Below, piece by piece: positions 1 to 10,095 of a stretch of DNA of 18,472 nucleotides. The stretch spans positions 1 to 18,472 of the forward strand of contig PDHQ01000506.1 of the NCBI GenBank assembly GCA_003339415.1. The letters run 5' to 3'. This stretch comes from Ophiocordyceps camponoti-saundersi (nom. inval.). Lineage: Eukaryota; Ascomycota; Sordariomycetes; Hypocreales; Ophiocordycipitaceae. Position 1 is the first letter of the stretch. Each line of letters starts with the position of its first letter. The translations under genes and the position numbers were made by a program. The notes beneath the pieces were generated by a model. It ran no database searches and was not told the DNA's origin. It saw only the letters and a program-made list of their open reading frames with translations.

Positions 1-140
1 ATATAGGGGGCAGTTATTCCTAGAGGATATATATATATATTAATTAACGAGGGCACTTATTAATCTTCGTATTAAGCCTATTTCTTATGCCTATAATTAG
101 TTTATTTAATCCCTCCGCCGTTAACCTATTTAGCTAGTAA
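1..140 (+). repeat. 5' LTR, 3' portion only
   Basis: Bases 1 to about 140 align without large gaps to about 9087-9229. Shared blocks include the GGGGGCAGTTATTCC segment at the left, a TA run, and a TTATGCCTATAATTAG segment. Most differences between the copies are C/T or G/A transitions, as expected if both were mutated independently by RIP. Similarity ends at the shared TAGCTAGTA segment, so the LTR boundary is placed near 138-145. The exact end is uncertain because the terminal CA expected for such LTRs would itself be a RIP target. Confidence 0.85.
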
Positions 141-631
141 CCGAGATAGGGGGGGGGGATTAATCTCTTAGCACTAATTGCCGATTACCGCACACGCTTA
201 GGAACGCGACTATACTCGACTTAATATAATAATAAACTTAAGGCTCCTAAGATATTACTAAGAACCTCGTTTTGCCCCTTTTCTAACTAACCTGCCTGCT
301 CGGCAATTAAGTTTCTTCCTAATAGCAATTCGCTTAATAATCGGGAAATTATATAGATTAATAAGGCAGTCTTGCTACGTCGCCTGCCCTAATTAAAGGA
401 GATAATAGATAAGTCCTGCCTTGCTAACTATATTAGCTCCTTCTTCGATAAGACACAAATTGCCCCCTTTTCTACTCTCTATTATCTTATTCTTCTTCTC
501 TTTCTTTATATATATATATATATAAAACCTTTAATATATACTAAATTAACTTAGCCTTCGTTTTTCGTGCCTCGTCCCTTTTCCCTACTCTATTCTATAA
601 CCTAGAACTAATCTTTCTAAATAACGTTATT
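141..631 (+). other. Retrotransposon leader (primer-binding region, untranslated)
   Basis: This 490-base stretch between the LTR and Gag shows no frame with a low stop density. The primer-binding site should start right after the LTR (about 138-160), but RIP prevents assignment of a tRNA. A run of ten G lies at 149-158. A pyrimidine-rich segment covers about 465-506, followed by a TA microsatellite at about 507-524 and another pyrimidine-rich stretch at about 555-595. The first Gag-like codons appear between about 600 and 650. Confidence 0.55.
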
Positions 632-3355
632 ATAGAGGTATTAGCTATATATACCCTTAGTAAGTATCGGCTTTAACTAAATCTTATAGCTTCTTATAAT
701 TAGCCTTACTAGGATAGTAGGAATAGCCGATAGATTAAGCTACTAACCTAGGCAGATATTAGTAAGTTCGATAAGATATATAGCGCCTATCGCTAGCTAG
801 AGGTAATCAACCTCGCCTTTATTCGCCTTAATAGTAATATGCCTTACTATAACGATAAAATCCGAGTGATTAATATTAGCTTAGTAGGCGTAGCCGCCGA
901 CTTTATTAACGGTAATATATTACTCTATAACGTCTATATTAATACTAGAAATAGCATAGTAACTAAAGTAAACCTAAAGGTTTTATAAATATTACTTAAG
1001 GAGAGATTTGCTCTAAATTATATCCTATAGTAACCTTAAGTGCTGATAATATTCGGCTAGTAGGATAGTAAGTCGCTCTAAACGTACTATAATCGCACTT
1101 GCTAGATACTTCGGTTTATTAGGGGATAAAACCGAGTATCGGCCATATAGGTCCTTCCCCTATTAGAGATAGCTATTCTTAGTATAATTATCTAAAAGTT
1201 TATTACGGGCATAGCCGACTAAGAACTTCGATATATTATAACTGCTTAACGAGCTATAATAGCTTTAAGTCTTATAGAAGTATAGGATATTATCTAGGTA
1301 GCTAAGGATATTCGTCTCACGGAATAAGTTAAGCGCTAGGCCCGTAAGTAGGTAGTAATAGCCTTAATTATACGATAGCTCTTCTAAGAGAAGTTTAGTT
1401 ACTCCCCTAACACGTTAGTTAAGGAGAGACTAGGATATAAGCCCCGTTAGTAAGTATTAACTCCCTAAGCTACTGCTAATATAACTATAGTAAGCTACTA
1501 GGACTAACTTAACTAGACGGGATATCCTAGAGATAACGTTCGTCTAGACTAGATAGATTATCTTAATAGCTTAAATCGTGGGACCTATCGTGGAGGTTAA
1601 GGTAGGTCTTATCGCTTTTTAAATAATTACCGCTAGAATAACCGCTAGAGTAAGTATCGCGGAGGCTATCGCGGAGGCCGTAATAGTAATAATAGCAGAT
1701 AGGTTAACTAGGTAAACCTAAAGGACTCGACTAACGTATACGTAAATAGTTTACTTTCCCTTCTACTAGACTAGGTTATTTGCTTTAAATATAGGCAACC
1801 CGGGCACTACGCTATATCTTATATTACTCCCGAAGCGCAGTAGCTTTAAGGTTAGGAGAAAGATATCTTAAGAGGTTTAACCGTAGTCGGCAGAGGCCCG
1901 AAGCCCCTTTAATAGGCAATTACTATACCTCTACTAATAACTTAGGCTATTACGGCGCACTAGGTTAACCTTAGATATTAAGACCTCTTAGAACGGAACC
2001 TCTACTAAGGTCTAATTAATAAACTCTACGATATACCTATAGATAGTAGTAGGAATATTTATTCTAATATTATTAATTTAGGAATTAATAAGTCCGCATA
2101 AGGTAATATAAGTAGTATTAATAATACTAATATTATAGCTCGTAAGCTCTAATTACTTACTATAATAGATAGAGATAACGTTAAACTTAGTAAGATAGTT
2201 CGTAACGTACTTATAGTATTAGTTATAGTAGCCGGACTTAGCAAACTACCGATTAAAAAGAGATTAATTAACCCGATACTTTTAGAGGAAATATTTAAGA
2301 ATAATTTAAACTTAGAGGTAACCTTATATTATAAAACGCTTAAAGTGCCTAATTAGCTAGGATTATTAAGTGCTAAGAAGAGCATAATAGCTAATAAGAA
2401 AAAGAGGGCTAAGGGTTTAGCGGAAGTCTAGGTAAGAGATAGCCTAGGTAATATTAATTAGATTAAACTAGCGAAGAGATTTATTATACTTATTAATTTA
2501 GTAGATTTCTAGCAGGTAAGTCTAGAAGGGGCTAAGTAATTTAGGTATCTCTCGTTACGTAAGAGATAGACCTCTATTAAGACGAAGGCTAAAGGTAAGG
2601 GTAAGGGTAAGTCTAAAGTAGTATATATTAGTAGTAATAGAGTTAACCTAGCTAGGCAGGATATAAATACCCGTTTAATTAAAGAAACTAGAGATTATAA
2701 GACCTTTAGAGTTCTATATACTATCTTATTCTAAGTCGATAGTAAAAATAAGTCCCTAAAGCTAGTAGATAAGAATATAATAGCAGACTAAGGGTCTTAA
2801 GCAAGTTTTATTAACTATAATTTTGCTAATCGTAATAAGATCCCCGTTATAGACCTAAAAGATATTAGGTTTAGTAAGCTAGCTATAAAAGTCGCGGATA
2901 GATCGCGTATTCTCGTTTATAACTTTGCTATCCTAAATATAAACGTCTCTAAGGTAATTAGAGAAGTCTGGGCGATTATTAAGCCTAAAAATAATAACGT
3001 GGTCGATAACCTACCCTTTCTATTAGGTATACCTTAGCTCTTTAACGTTAACGCCGTTATCTATATTAAGACCGGTATTTTAATAATTAGAGATCGTAAT
3101 TAAGGTAATATACCGGTAGCCTTATAAGGCCCGCAAATAGCTATGTCGCTAAGATAGAAGTTAGTCCTAGCGCCTAACGCCCCGCCTATCTTAAGGAAGT
3201 TTGTTAGGCTCCCTAAATTAACGTCCGAAGATATAGATAGCGATAATAAGAACGACTCCGACACCTCTTCTAAGGACTTAACTTCTAAGAATAATAACGA
3301 TAACTAGATTAAATCGTTAAACTAGGTTATTAGCGCCGACCTAGGTAAGTTATAA
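632..3355 (+). pseudogene. ORF1 relic: Gag with CCHC zinc knuckle plus aspartic protease
   Basis: Gag forms the particle and binds element RNA; the protease cleaves the polyprotein. One frame (codons starting at position 2 modulo 3) can be followed from about 600 to 3355. The zinc knuckle lies at 1781-1822 with spacing C-x2-C-x4-H-x4-C: the first Cys is TGC, the His is CAC, and the second and last Cys codons have become TAT. An Arg/Gly-rich stretch precedes it (about 1585-1700), and a Lys/Gly-rich basic stretch lies at about 2580-2620. The protease active site reads A-D-x-G-S at 2783-2797, x being TAA for ancestral CAA; the C-terminal LLGIP segment lies at about 3022-3036. An Asp/Ser/Asn-rich tail follows (about 3229-3306). 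The start at 632 (ATA, perhaps from ATG) is a guess; the end is the TAA at 3353-3355, probably ancestral TGA. Protease in the Gag frame, apart from RT, is unusual. Confidence 0.8.
3352..3355 (+). other. Probable ORF1 stop / ORF2 start overlap (ancestral ATGA)
   Basis: The bases read ATAA. In the ORF1 frame, 3353-3355 is TAA; in the ORF2 frame, 3352-3354 is ATA followed by AAA CTG CAG. A single TpG-to-TpA change would turn ATGA into ATAA, so the ancestral element probably had a TGA stop overlapping an ATG start. The frame switch deduced from stop density also falls here: the ORF2 frame has four stops in 3301-3360 and none in 3361-3420. This arrangement would suit termination-reinitiation rather than slippage. 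The reconstruction is inference from one mutated site. Confidence 0.5.
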
Positions 3356-6300
3356 AACTGCAGCTAATTAGAAATATTATTATTAGTTTAGACTTTATAT
3401 ATTTTATTATAGACCCGATTACTTTATTTATAAGCTACGCCCCTAGATTAATAAGGCAGGCTATATATATATAGACTTAGATAGACTTTTATATAAATTA
3501 TGCTCTTACTTCTTACTATTGCCCCCTCGTCGATTCTAATCTTCTTTCCTTAACTACGGCTGCTGCAGAGACCGTACTTAATAGTCCCTAATAATTATAG
3601 AGCGATCTAGTTACTAGACTTATAACTGAATAACGGTTAAGTAGATAATACTAGCCTAGGCTATAAGCAGATAGGCTATCGGCGTCACTATTCCTAATAT
3701 AGAGGAGAGTTTAGCGACGAGAAATTAATAATTTTATTAATAAATATTTAGTTATAGTATAGTTTAACGCCTATAGTATTACGCTTAGACTTTTAGTCCC
3801 GGATCACTTAAGAGAGGAGATTGCACGCACGTTCTATACCTATCGTAATCTTAAGGGTTAGGATATATGTAATATATTACCTATAGACTTGTTCCTATAT
3901 TACCCGAGGATTATACTAGGAACTAAACTATAGTGCCGTAGTAGGAAGAAAAGATAGAGTGCTCTAGAATAATATTAGATAAATAAAATTATTCGTAAGA
4001 ACATTAACTTAGGAATCTATAAGTATATAATAGCGGCTAACGGTAAGTTAAGCTAATAGTTAGCGGAACCTATTATAGTAGTTAAGGATAAGTCTAACTT
4101 ATAGGCCGAAATACGATTAATAATTAACTACTATAACGTTAACGAAGACTTGCTAAGCACTACTATCCCGTTGCTATCGGAGCTCTATAATAGACTCTTA
4201 GATCTAAGAATAGGTTTATTTAGTATATTCGACTTAAAGCATAGCTACTAGGCTATACCCGTCGTATCTAAACTGCGCCACGTTCTAGCGTTTCAAATCC
4301 CTAGTTTTTCCTAATTATAGCCTATAAGGCTCCTTTAAGGGACCTAATCCGTAGCTTATAGCTTTACCGAAATAACGAAGCTAGTATTTAGGGCTATACC
4401 CGAACCTCTGCCCGAACTATCTTTATTAGCGGTCCCTGCTAAAGGCTATTATATTGCGCCTCTTAATAATTATATAGACGATATCTTCTTAAAATATGCC
4501 ACGTTTAAGGAATAATAGGCGTTTATTAGGGACCACTTTCTGCCTAGATTATTATAGGCCTTACTCCGGTTAAGTTTTAAGAAGGTTTTTCTTAGCATAA
4601 TAGAAATCCTAGTAGTAGGATAGACGCATTATATAGGTGGACGGATTATAATTAAGCCTAGGAGGCTTTAGAAAATCTAAAAATAGCCGGTGCTAACGAA
4701 TCAGAGGTAAGTTAGGGTATTTCTCGGAGTAATCGGACCCTGCCGGAGATAGATAGTTAATTACGTAGAGTTCTCCCGACTATTAACGCGACTTACTAGA
4801 AATATTCCCTTCTTATAGGGGCTATCTAAGGCTTTATCCTTTATAATCCTTAAGTTTCTCGCCGAAGTAGTAGTAGCTATCTACGGGCCTTAACTTAATA
4901 AGCTAGTACTTATATATATAGATACTTTAAGGTTCGGAGTAGGCTACGTTATCCTATAGTAATAAGGAGATAGCTTAGTGCTAATTTTATACGACTCCTT
5001 TCTCTTTACGAAAATATAGCGTAACTATAAAATATATAAGCGGGAACTTTATACTTTAGTCGAATTCTGCTATCGCTACTAATATCTATTCCGCATAATA
5101 GATAAATTAACTATCTTTATAGACCACTTCCCTATTATATAGTTCCTAACTTCTAAGGGCTATAAAGGTATCTACGCTCGATAGGTAACTAAGCTATAGC
5201 TGCTAAATATTAAGATTGCCTATATTAAGGGTTCGCGAAACTAGGCTACGGATAGTTTGTTTAGGATAATCTTCCTATCTAACGAATGCTAAGCTGCGGA
5301 TATTATAGACTAGGGAATAGTTAATATTAATACCGGACTATAGAAATAGAAAGATAGCTTATAAGGCTATAAGGCGCTCCTTAAATACCTAGCGGGTATG
5401 CCCCTTAAGAAACCACCTACTAATAAGATAGGCACCCTTTTGCTATAACTAACTGCGCTCTAATAGAATGCCTTATTAGCCTTATAAACCTAGGAAAAAG
5501 AAGATAATAAGACCCGAGTGGACCTCCGAGCAGCTATAGCACTCGTAAGAGAGACGGATAGGATATCGAGGCTATTAGACTATTATGCAGACTACTATTA
5601 CGTAGATATAGTTAATTAATTATAATATAGTAAGGTTCCTAACGAACTTAATCGTATCTCGGCAAATCGTATTAGACGATAGGCGGTATCTTTTAAATAG
5701 TTAATATAAACGAATACCCTGCTATATAAAGGGAGTTATTTAACTAAGTGGCAGAGATACCTTCTCCGATACGAGATCCCGCAGGTATTCTACTAAGCTT
5801 ATAATTTAAGTAGCTACTTTAGGCTAGATACTACGCGTCGGCGACTCTATATATATATCTTCTAGCTTAGAATAGCTTAGGATATTATATCCTATATAGT
5901 AAGTTATAGAGAATATACTTTATATTCTAACCGAAAGCCGAAGGCGCCGGATTAGCTAATCTCTATTTTAGCACCTTTTTAGGTCCTTACTATAAACTAT
6001 ATAGGACTATTCCTAACGGCCGCAGATAGGACTAAGTTTATACTAATATTAGTCGACTATTTCTCTTATTTTATATAGCTTATAGCCTGCCGAATAACGG
6101 GAGCCTTAGAGACTATTATTAGGCTAAGAAATTAGCTAGACTTTATTACGATTATACCTATAGCTATCTACTCCGACTTAGGTTCCGCCTTTTTATCGAG
6201 GGAAGTTTTAGCTTTCTTAACGGTAAGAGATATACTTTAAGTAACGGCGCTATCTAAGTTATATCGCAGTATAGGTTTAGTTAAAGTAATAAATAAGATC

Positions 6301-6915
6301 TTTTAGTAACTCTTAAAGAGGTTATAGCCTCCTAAGAATACTTTATCTAAATATCTACTAATAGTTATGCGGTAACTTAACTATAAGGTTATTAGGACCT
6401 TAGGCTACTTACCTACTAAAGTGCTTTACGGAATAGTATAGACCGGCCTAAATCTATTTTAATCTATAGGATTACTACGTAAAGCTTTGAGATTAGGAAA
6501 GTAGGTAGAATAGCCCCTATAAGGGAGATATGCTAACCTTATTATAGAATTTATAAGCTAAGCTAAATACCGGAGATAGGCAGCTAGAGGTAAGTTTAAC
6601 GAGATTATATATTATAGGATATCTATCTACGATAAAAGAGATAAGTCTAGTCTAACCTCTAGTATATAGGTTTATCTAGCTATAAACGGAGCTATTAGGA
6701 AACTTAAGCTAACGTAGATTAGGCCGTTTAAGCTATACTACTAGGTTAGGAGGACGTCCTAGATACTAAGGTATATTAACTATTTATCTATTAAAGGGGC
6801 CTAGGGGCTGTTATTTTATAAGGACTCGCTAAAAAAATACTATAACTAACTTAACTATTTAAGGCCTAATAACTAGCTGCTACCTAGTAAGCCGGCAGGC
6901 CTGCGGAAACTCTAA
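3352..6915 (+). pseudogene. ORF2 relic: reverse transcriptase - RNase H - integrase
   Basis: This is the replication and insertion polyprotein, in one frame (position 1 modulo 3) throughout. In RT, F-D-L-K holds the first catalytic Asp (GAC 4231), and Y-I-D-D at 4471-4482 holds the other two; all three are intact. RNase H keeps Asp (GAT 4921), Glu (GAA 5044) and Asp (GAC 5122). The integrase zinc finger has canonical spacing H-x4-H-x29-C-x2-C, but all four ligands are now Tyr (TAT 5800, TAC 5815, TAT 5905, TAT 5914). In the integrase core, the first acid is Asn (AAC 5995), the second is Asp (GAC 6175) and the Glu is Lys (AAA 6283), spaced D-x59-D-x35-E. A GPF/Y-type motif at 6721-6729 reads R-P-F, Gly lost through TGG to TAG. 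No chromodomain is visible after it. The end is taken at TAA 6913-6915; a second TAA lies at 6919. Confidence 0.94.
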
Positions 6916-7123
6916 GTATAACTATATCGTTTTCCTTCCTCTCTTCCTTTATATACTTTTCTTTTCCCTACTTTATAGTTTCGTAACCTCACCTTCTCGT
7001 CCTCCCGCAATATCTACCTTTTAACTAACCACGCACTATAATAGGACTACACTATCGTGCACCCTCGTTTTTCGAGCCTTTTTATAACCTATCTATATTT
7101 TTCTTGCCCTTTTCTTTTCTAAG

Positions 7124-8881
7124 ATAGCCCCGCGACTATCTAAGGGTAAGGCCCCTATAACGAGTATATCTTAAGATATAAGAACCCGAGAAGAAACGCC
7201 TAACTATATTTCCGATAACGAAAATATACTATACTAACTATTAAGCGAGCTTAATATCTATAGTAAAAATAAGGACTTTCGAGGAACGTTATTTAAAGTA
7301 TTTTATAAGGATTATTATAATAGGAAGCGTTCTATCCGCCCGGATAAATATATCCTACCTATAAGAATACTATATAACTGCTTCCTTTAGTCGTAGGATG
7401 CGAACTTTATTTTCCGTAAGCTAGGATAAAGTGCTAAAAGGGAGCTAATAGACGAGCACCCTTCGCCTCTACTAGCAGATAACGATAAGCTAGCTAAAAA
7501 GGCGGCCCCTATATAGGCAGCTTCTATAGCAAAATTTAACTAGGCATACGCCTACCTTACCCGCGATTGCCGCCTTAAATAGATTAAGATCTTAAGATTT
7601 TAGAAGAAAGTAATAAATTATATAATTAAGCTAGCTAATAGTAACTTTAAAAACAAAGCCTAGGATAGCTAATAGGTAGCTTAGCTAGTTATTAGGACGA
7701 TATAGACGAAGATAGAAAATAAAAAGGTTACACCTCGTATTGCTAAGTTCTAAGGTATCTCTAAAGTAGAGGCCCTCGAGTTATAGTACCTACCTATATA
7801 CCTATATACCCTAAAGGAGCTGTTCCTTATCGCTAACGACGTCGGCATTATATTCTTTATCTTAGCCCGAACGCCTTTATAAGACTTCTGCAGCTTAACG
7901 CTTAAGGTTAACGACTATATTAAAAACCCTCCTAATAACCTCTCGATTAATAGCATAACGGAAGTTTAAATCGGACACTTTAGACGTTAGATCTATCGGG
8001 CAGTATTGCGTCGAATTTATTATATATTGCACCCGGCGTCGGGTAATAAGATAGAAATACGTGCAGCGCTAGCGAAGACTACTAAGCGGATCGATAAACT
8101 ATAGACTAACCTAAGCCCTAATAATAACACTATATAAACTATAGTGGCCCCTATCGAGTCGTTAAATGCCGGCTAAGGCACGCTAAAACGATTACTCGAT
8201 AAGGCAGCACGGGATAAAGTAGACTATTAGGCGGCCACGAAGCATAAGCGATAAAAACTGCTAGTAAGAAAGCCACCACCGACGATATTAGCTATAGTAT
8301 TATTATTATTACTAGCGATAGCTACTAAGGTGAAACCTGCAAGTAAGGGTCGTATAACGAAATAGATAAGCTATTTTAAATAGGACGTGCTAAGTGGAAG
8401 AGCCCTAGCCCAGACCCTTATAGTTAATAAGGCTCCTCCTATCGCTATTTCTAGTTCTAACTCTTCCTTAAGTAATAATAGATAAGTCGTTAGCTAATAA
8501 ATAGACGACGTATTTATAGAGAATGCCGCCACTAAGCCGATAATAGCAGCTAAATTAACGACTAGTCTAGCGACCGTTAGGGATAATAAAGAGGATAGAG
8601 AGGTATTTATAACTAGAATGTAAAAGAAAATTAATGCTCTCCTTAAGGCTAATAACTATAACCTTAAACCTAGATATTTATCGCCTCCTATTAAGTAGAT
8701 AATATAAGTTAATAGCAGACTCTAGGCACTTAAGTAGGAGAATAATAAGTTGCGAAAAGAACTCCGTAATAATTAGGTTCTTTTTAAATAAACCTTGGAT
8801 ATTGTTAAGGCACTTAATAGACCTAACCGGATAGTATTATCTATAAAGTCTTTATCTATAATAGGATCTAGCGAGATCTGA
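7124..8881 (+). pseudogene. ORF3 relic of unknown function between integrase and 3' LTR
   Basis: A single frame of 586 codons runs from ATA (probably ATG, followed by GCC) to TGA at 8879-8881. It carries about 36 internal TAA/TAG and no internal TGA. That is about 6%, in line with ancestral Gln plus Trp content; a sampled alternative frame has about 20%. About 210 bases of pyrimidine-rich sequence separate it from ORF2. The product would be hydrophilic and charged, with no signal peptide and no clear transmembrane anchor; the only Leu-rich run (about 8289-8318) may reflect Pro/Ser codons changed by RIP. The N-terminal part is rich in Asp, Lys and Arg, and the middle in Ala, Lys and Thr. The C-terminus (about 8700-8800) shows Leu at heptad-like spacing among Glu, Lys, Asn and Gln, suggesting a coiled coil. 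It sits where env lies in some Metaviridae but does not look like a glycoprotein. I do not recognise the family. Confidence 0.68.
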
Positions 8882-9020
8882 TTATTTACTAAGCTATTAT
8901 AGCCTATTTCTTCCTATTATTTGTTTCTTTCTTATTTATTAGCTTGCTCTTTATCCTTCCTTTTATCTATTTTATTTTCAGATTTTAATTTATTACTTTA
9001 GTATTAGTAATAGACTAGCT

Positions 9021-9032
9021 AGAGGGGGAAGG
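9021..9032 (+). other. Polypurine tract (plus-strand primer)
   Basis: The purine run AGAGGGGGAAGG lies directly upstream of the 3' LTR, where reverse transcription needs an RNase H-resistant primer for plus-strand synthesis. About 140 bases of T-rich sequence separate it from the ORF3 stop. Its position and composition fit, and it helps set the LTR start near 9033. Confidence 0.7.
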
Positions 9033-9230
9033 TTAAAAGGGAATAGCGTTATTCCGGTTATATAACTAATATTTGCTTAACTGCCTATATAGGGGGCAGT
9101 TATTCCTAAAAGATATATATATATATTAATTAATAAGGGCACCTATTAATCTTCGTGTTAAGCCTATTTCTTATGCCTATAATTAGCTTATTTAATCCCT
9201 TAGCCTCTAACTTATCTAGCTAGTAGACCG
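9033..9230 (+). repeat. 3' LTR
   Basis: This copy is about 198 bp; 9087-9229 matches window positions 1-140. The left edge is set by the polypurine tract; the expected terminal TG is not seen and is a RIP target. The U3-like part contains a TATATAA segment (about 9060-9066). A small hairpin lies at 9081-9099, with stem CTGCC/GGCAG around TATATAGGG. The right edge is where similarity to the 5' copy ends. Confidence 0.82.
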
Positions 9231-9626
9231 TATAATAATTTTCCTTTACCCCTTATTTTTTAGATTTAGATATTATCTCTTAAGTCTTATCCGAAAACGT
9301 AGTAGGGACCGATATCCTTTCTTATAAGTAGTGAATATAAATAATAACGCCTTAATCTTACCGCTTAGATATATACCTATAACTATTCTCTAAAGACCGT
9401 TTCCTTTTTACGTTTGCAACTATTATTTCTAAAACTAATACCTACTTTTATAGTATAAAGGAGACACTTTCTTATACACGTATATATAATATACTTACTT
9501 AGGCTTATAAGCTTATTTAGAAGTATCTAATAAGCTAGAACCTTATTTTTAAAGATCGTAAGAAGAGATTATCGAAACCCTAAAGCGAAAAAAAAAAAAA
9601 CGTGAAAGACTTTACGTACGTATCTT
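9231..9626. other. AT-rich flank without recognisable gene
   Basis: RIP-mutated sequence right of the 3' LTR. No frame with low stop density was noticed. The only distinctive element is a run of 13 A at 9588-9600. It may be host sequence or part of another element. Confidence 0.5.
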
Positions 9627-9790
9627 TTTAACTGCTCTTCTTATCCCTTAGGCGATAAACTCGTTAATCGTCCTTCCCGTCCCTAAGGGATAGACCTATT
9701 TACTGCTCTTCTTATCTCCTAAGGGATAAACCCGTTTACTACTCTTCCTATTCCCTAAGGGAGATATCCGTTCGTTTACTACTCTTTTGC
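9627..9790 (+). repeat. Tandem repeat, about 36-bp unit, four full and one partial copy
   Basis: Units begin near 9627, 9664, 9699, 9735 and 9775 and are 35-40 bp long. Most start TTTACTGCTCTTC or TTTACTACTCTTC, and each full unit has a palindromic core of the CCCTAAGGG type (CCCTTAGGC in the first), often extended as TCCCTAAGGGATA. Copies differ mainly by C/T and by small length changes. The array lies about 40 bp upstream of a TATA box, so it could have been an upstream promoter repeat. Confidence 0.8.
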
Positions 9791-9831
9791 ACCTATAAAT
9801 TAATTAGGCTCGATAAGATATCCTTAGAGGG

Positions 9832-9960
9832 TATAAATAGCCCTCTTCCTTTCTCCCTTTCTCTTTTTCTTTTCTTCTTTCCTTATCCTCTTCTACCTTT
9901 CTTCTTCGCTTATCCTCTTCTTCTCCTTCCTTCGGCAGCTTCTTTCTTCTTCTTTATATT
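9832..9960 (+). promoter_or_regulatory. TATA box and pyrimidine-rich leader
   Basis: TATAAATA at 9832-9839 is followed by about 120 bases made almost only of C and T, with few purines. A TATA element followed by a CT-rich tract is typical of strongly expressed fungal promoters and 5' untranslated regions. It points toward the coding relic starting near 10096. An LTR promoter of another element would look the same, but no second copy is present here. Confidence 0.5.
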
Positions 9961-10095
9961 ACTTTTAAAAATAGAGTTTCCCGTTCTTATATAAAGGGGT
10001 GTTAATAGAAAATACCGCCTACTTAGTATCGTAATAGCTAATCCCTAAATAAATAATATATTAAATATACTATATATTAATATAAGTCTCTCCTT

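Larger units (their letters stand above)
1..9230 (+). mobile_element. RIP-inactivated Ty3/gypsy LTR retrotransposon, nearly full length
   Basis: Two direct LTR copies flank a 9-kb internal region reading, in order, Gag with CCHC knuckle, aspartic protease, reverse transcriptase, RNase H, integrase, an extra ORF and a polypurine tract. RT before integrase is the Ty3/gypsy (Metaviridae) order. Position 1 aligns with 9087 in the 3' LTR, so about 54 bases of the 5' LTR and any left target-site duplication lie outside the window. The element is dead: all three long frames carry many TAA/TAG codons from C-to-T and G-to-A changes, and the inferred starts of ORF2 and ORF3 read ATA. Frames nevertheless stay continuous over kilobases, so damage is by transitions, not indels. 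The right target-site duplication could not be identified because the 5' flank is absent. Confidence 0.92.

Noticed and set aside
507..524. TA microsatellites (here and at many other sites) as origins or special regulatory elements.
   Set aside because: RIP of CA/TG repeats and general AT drift produce such runs throughout the window.
6730..6915. Possible chromodomain at the integrase C-terminus.
   Set aside because: No aromatic cage pattern or W-E-P-like motif can be read after the GPF/Y-type motif, even allowing for RIP changes.
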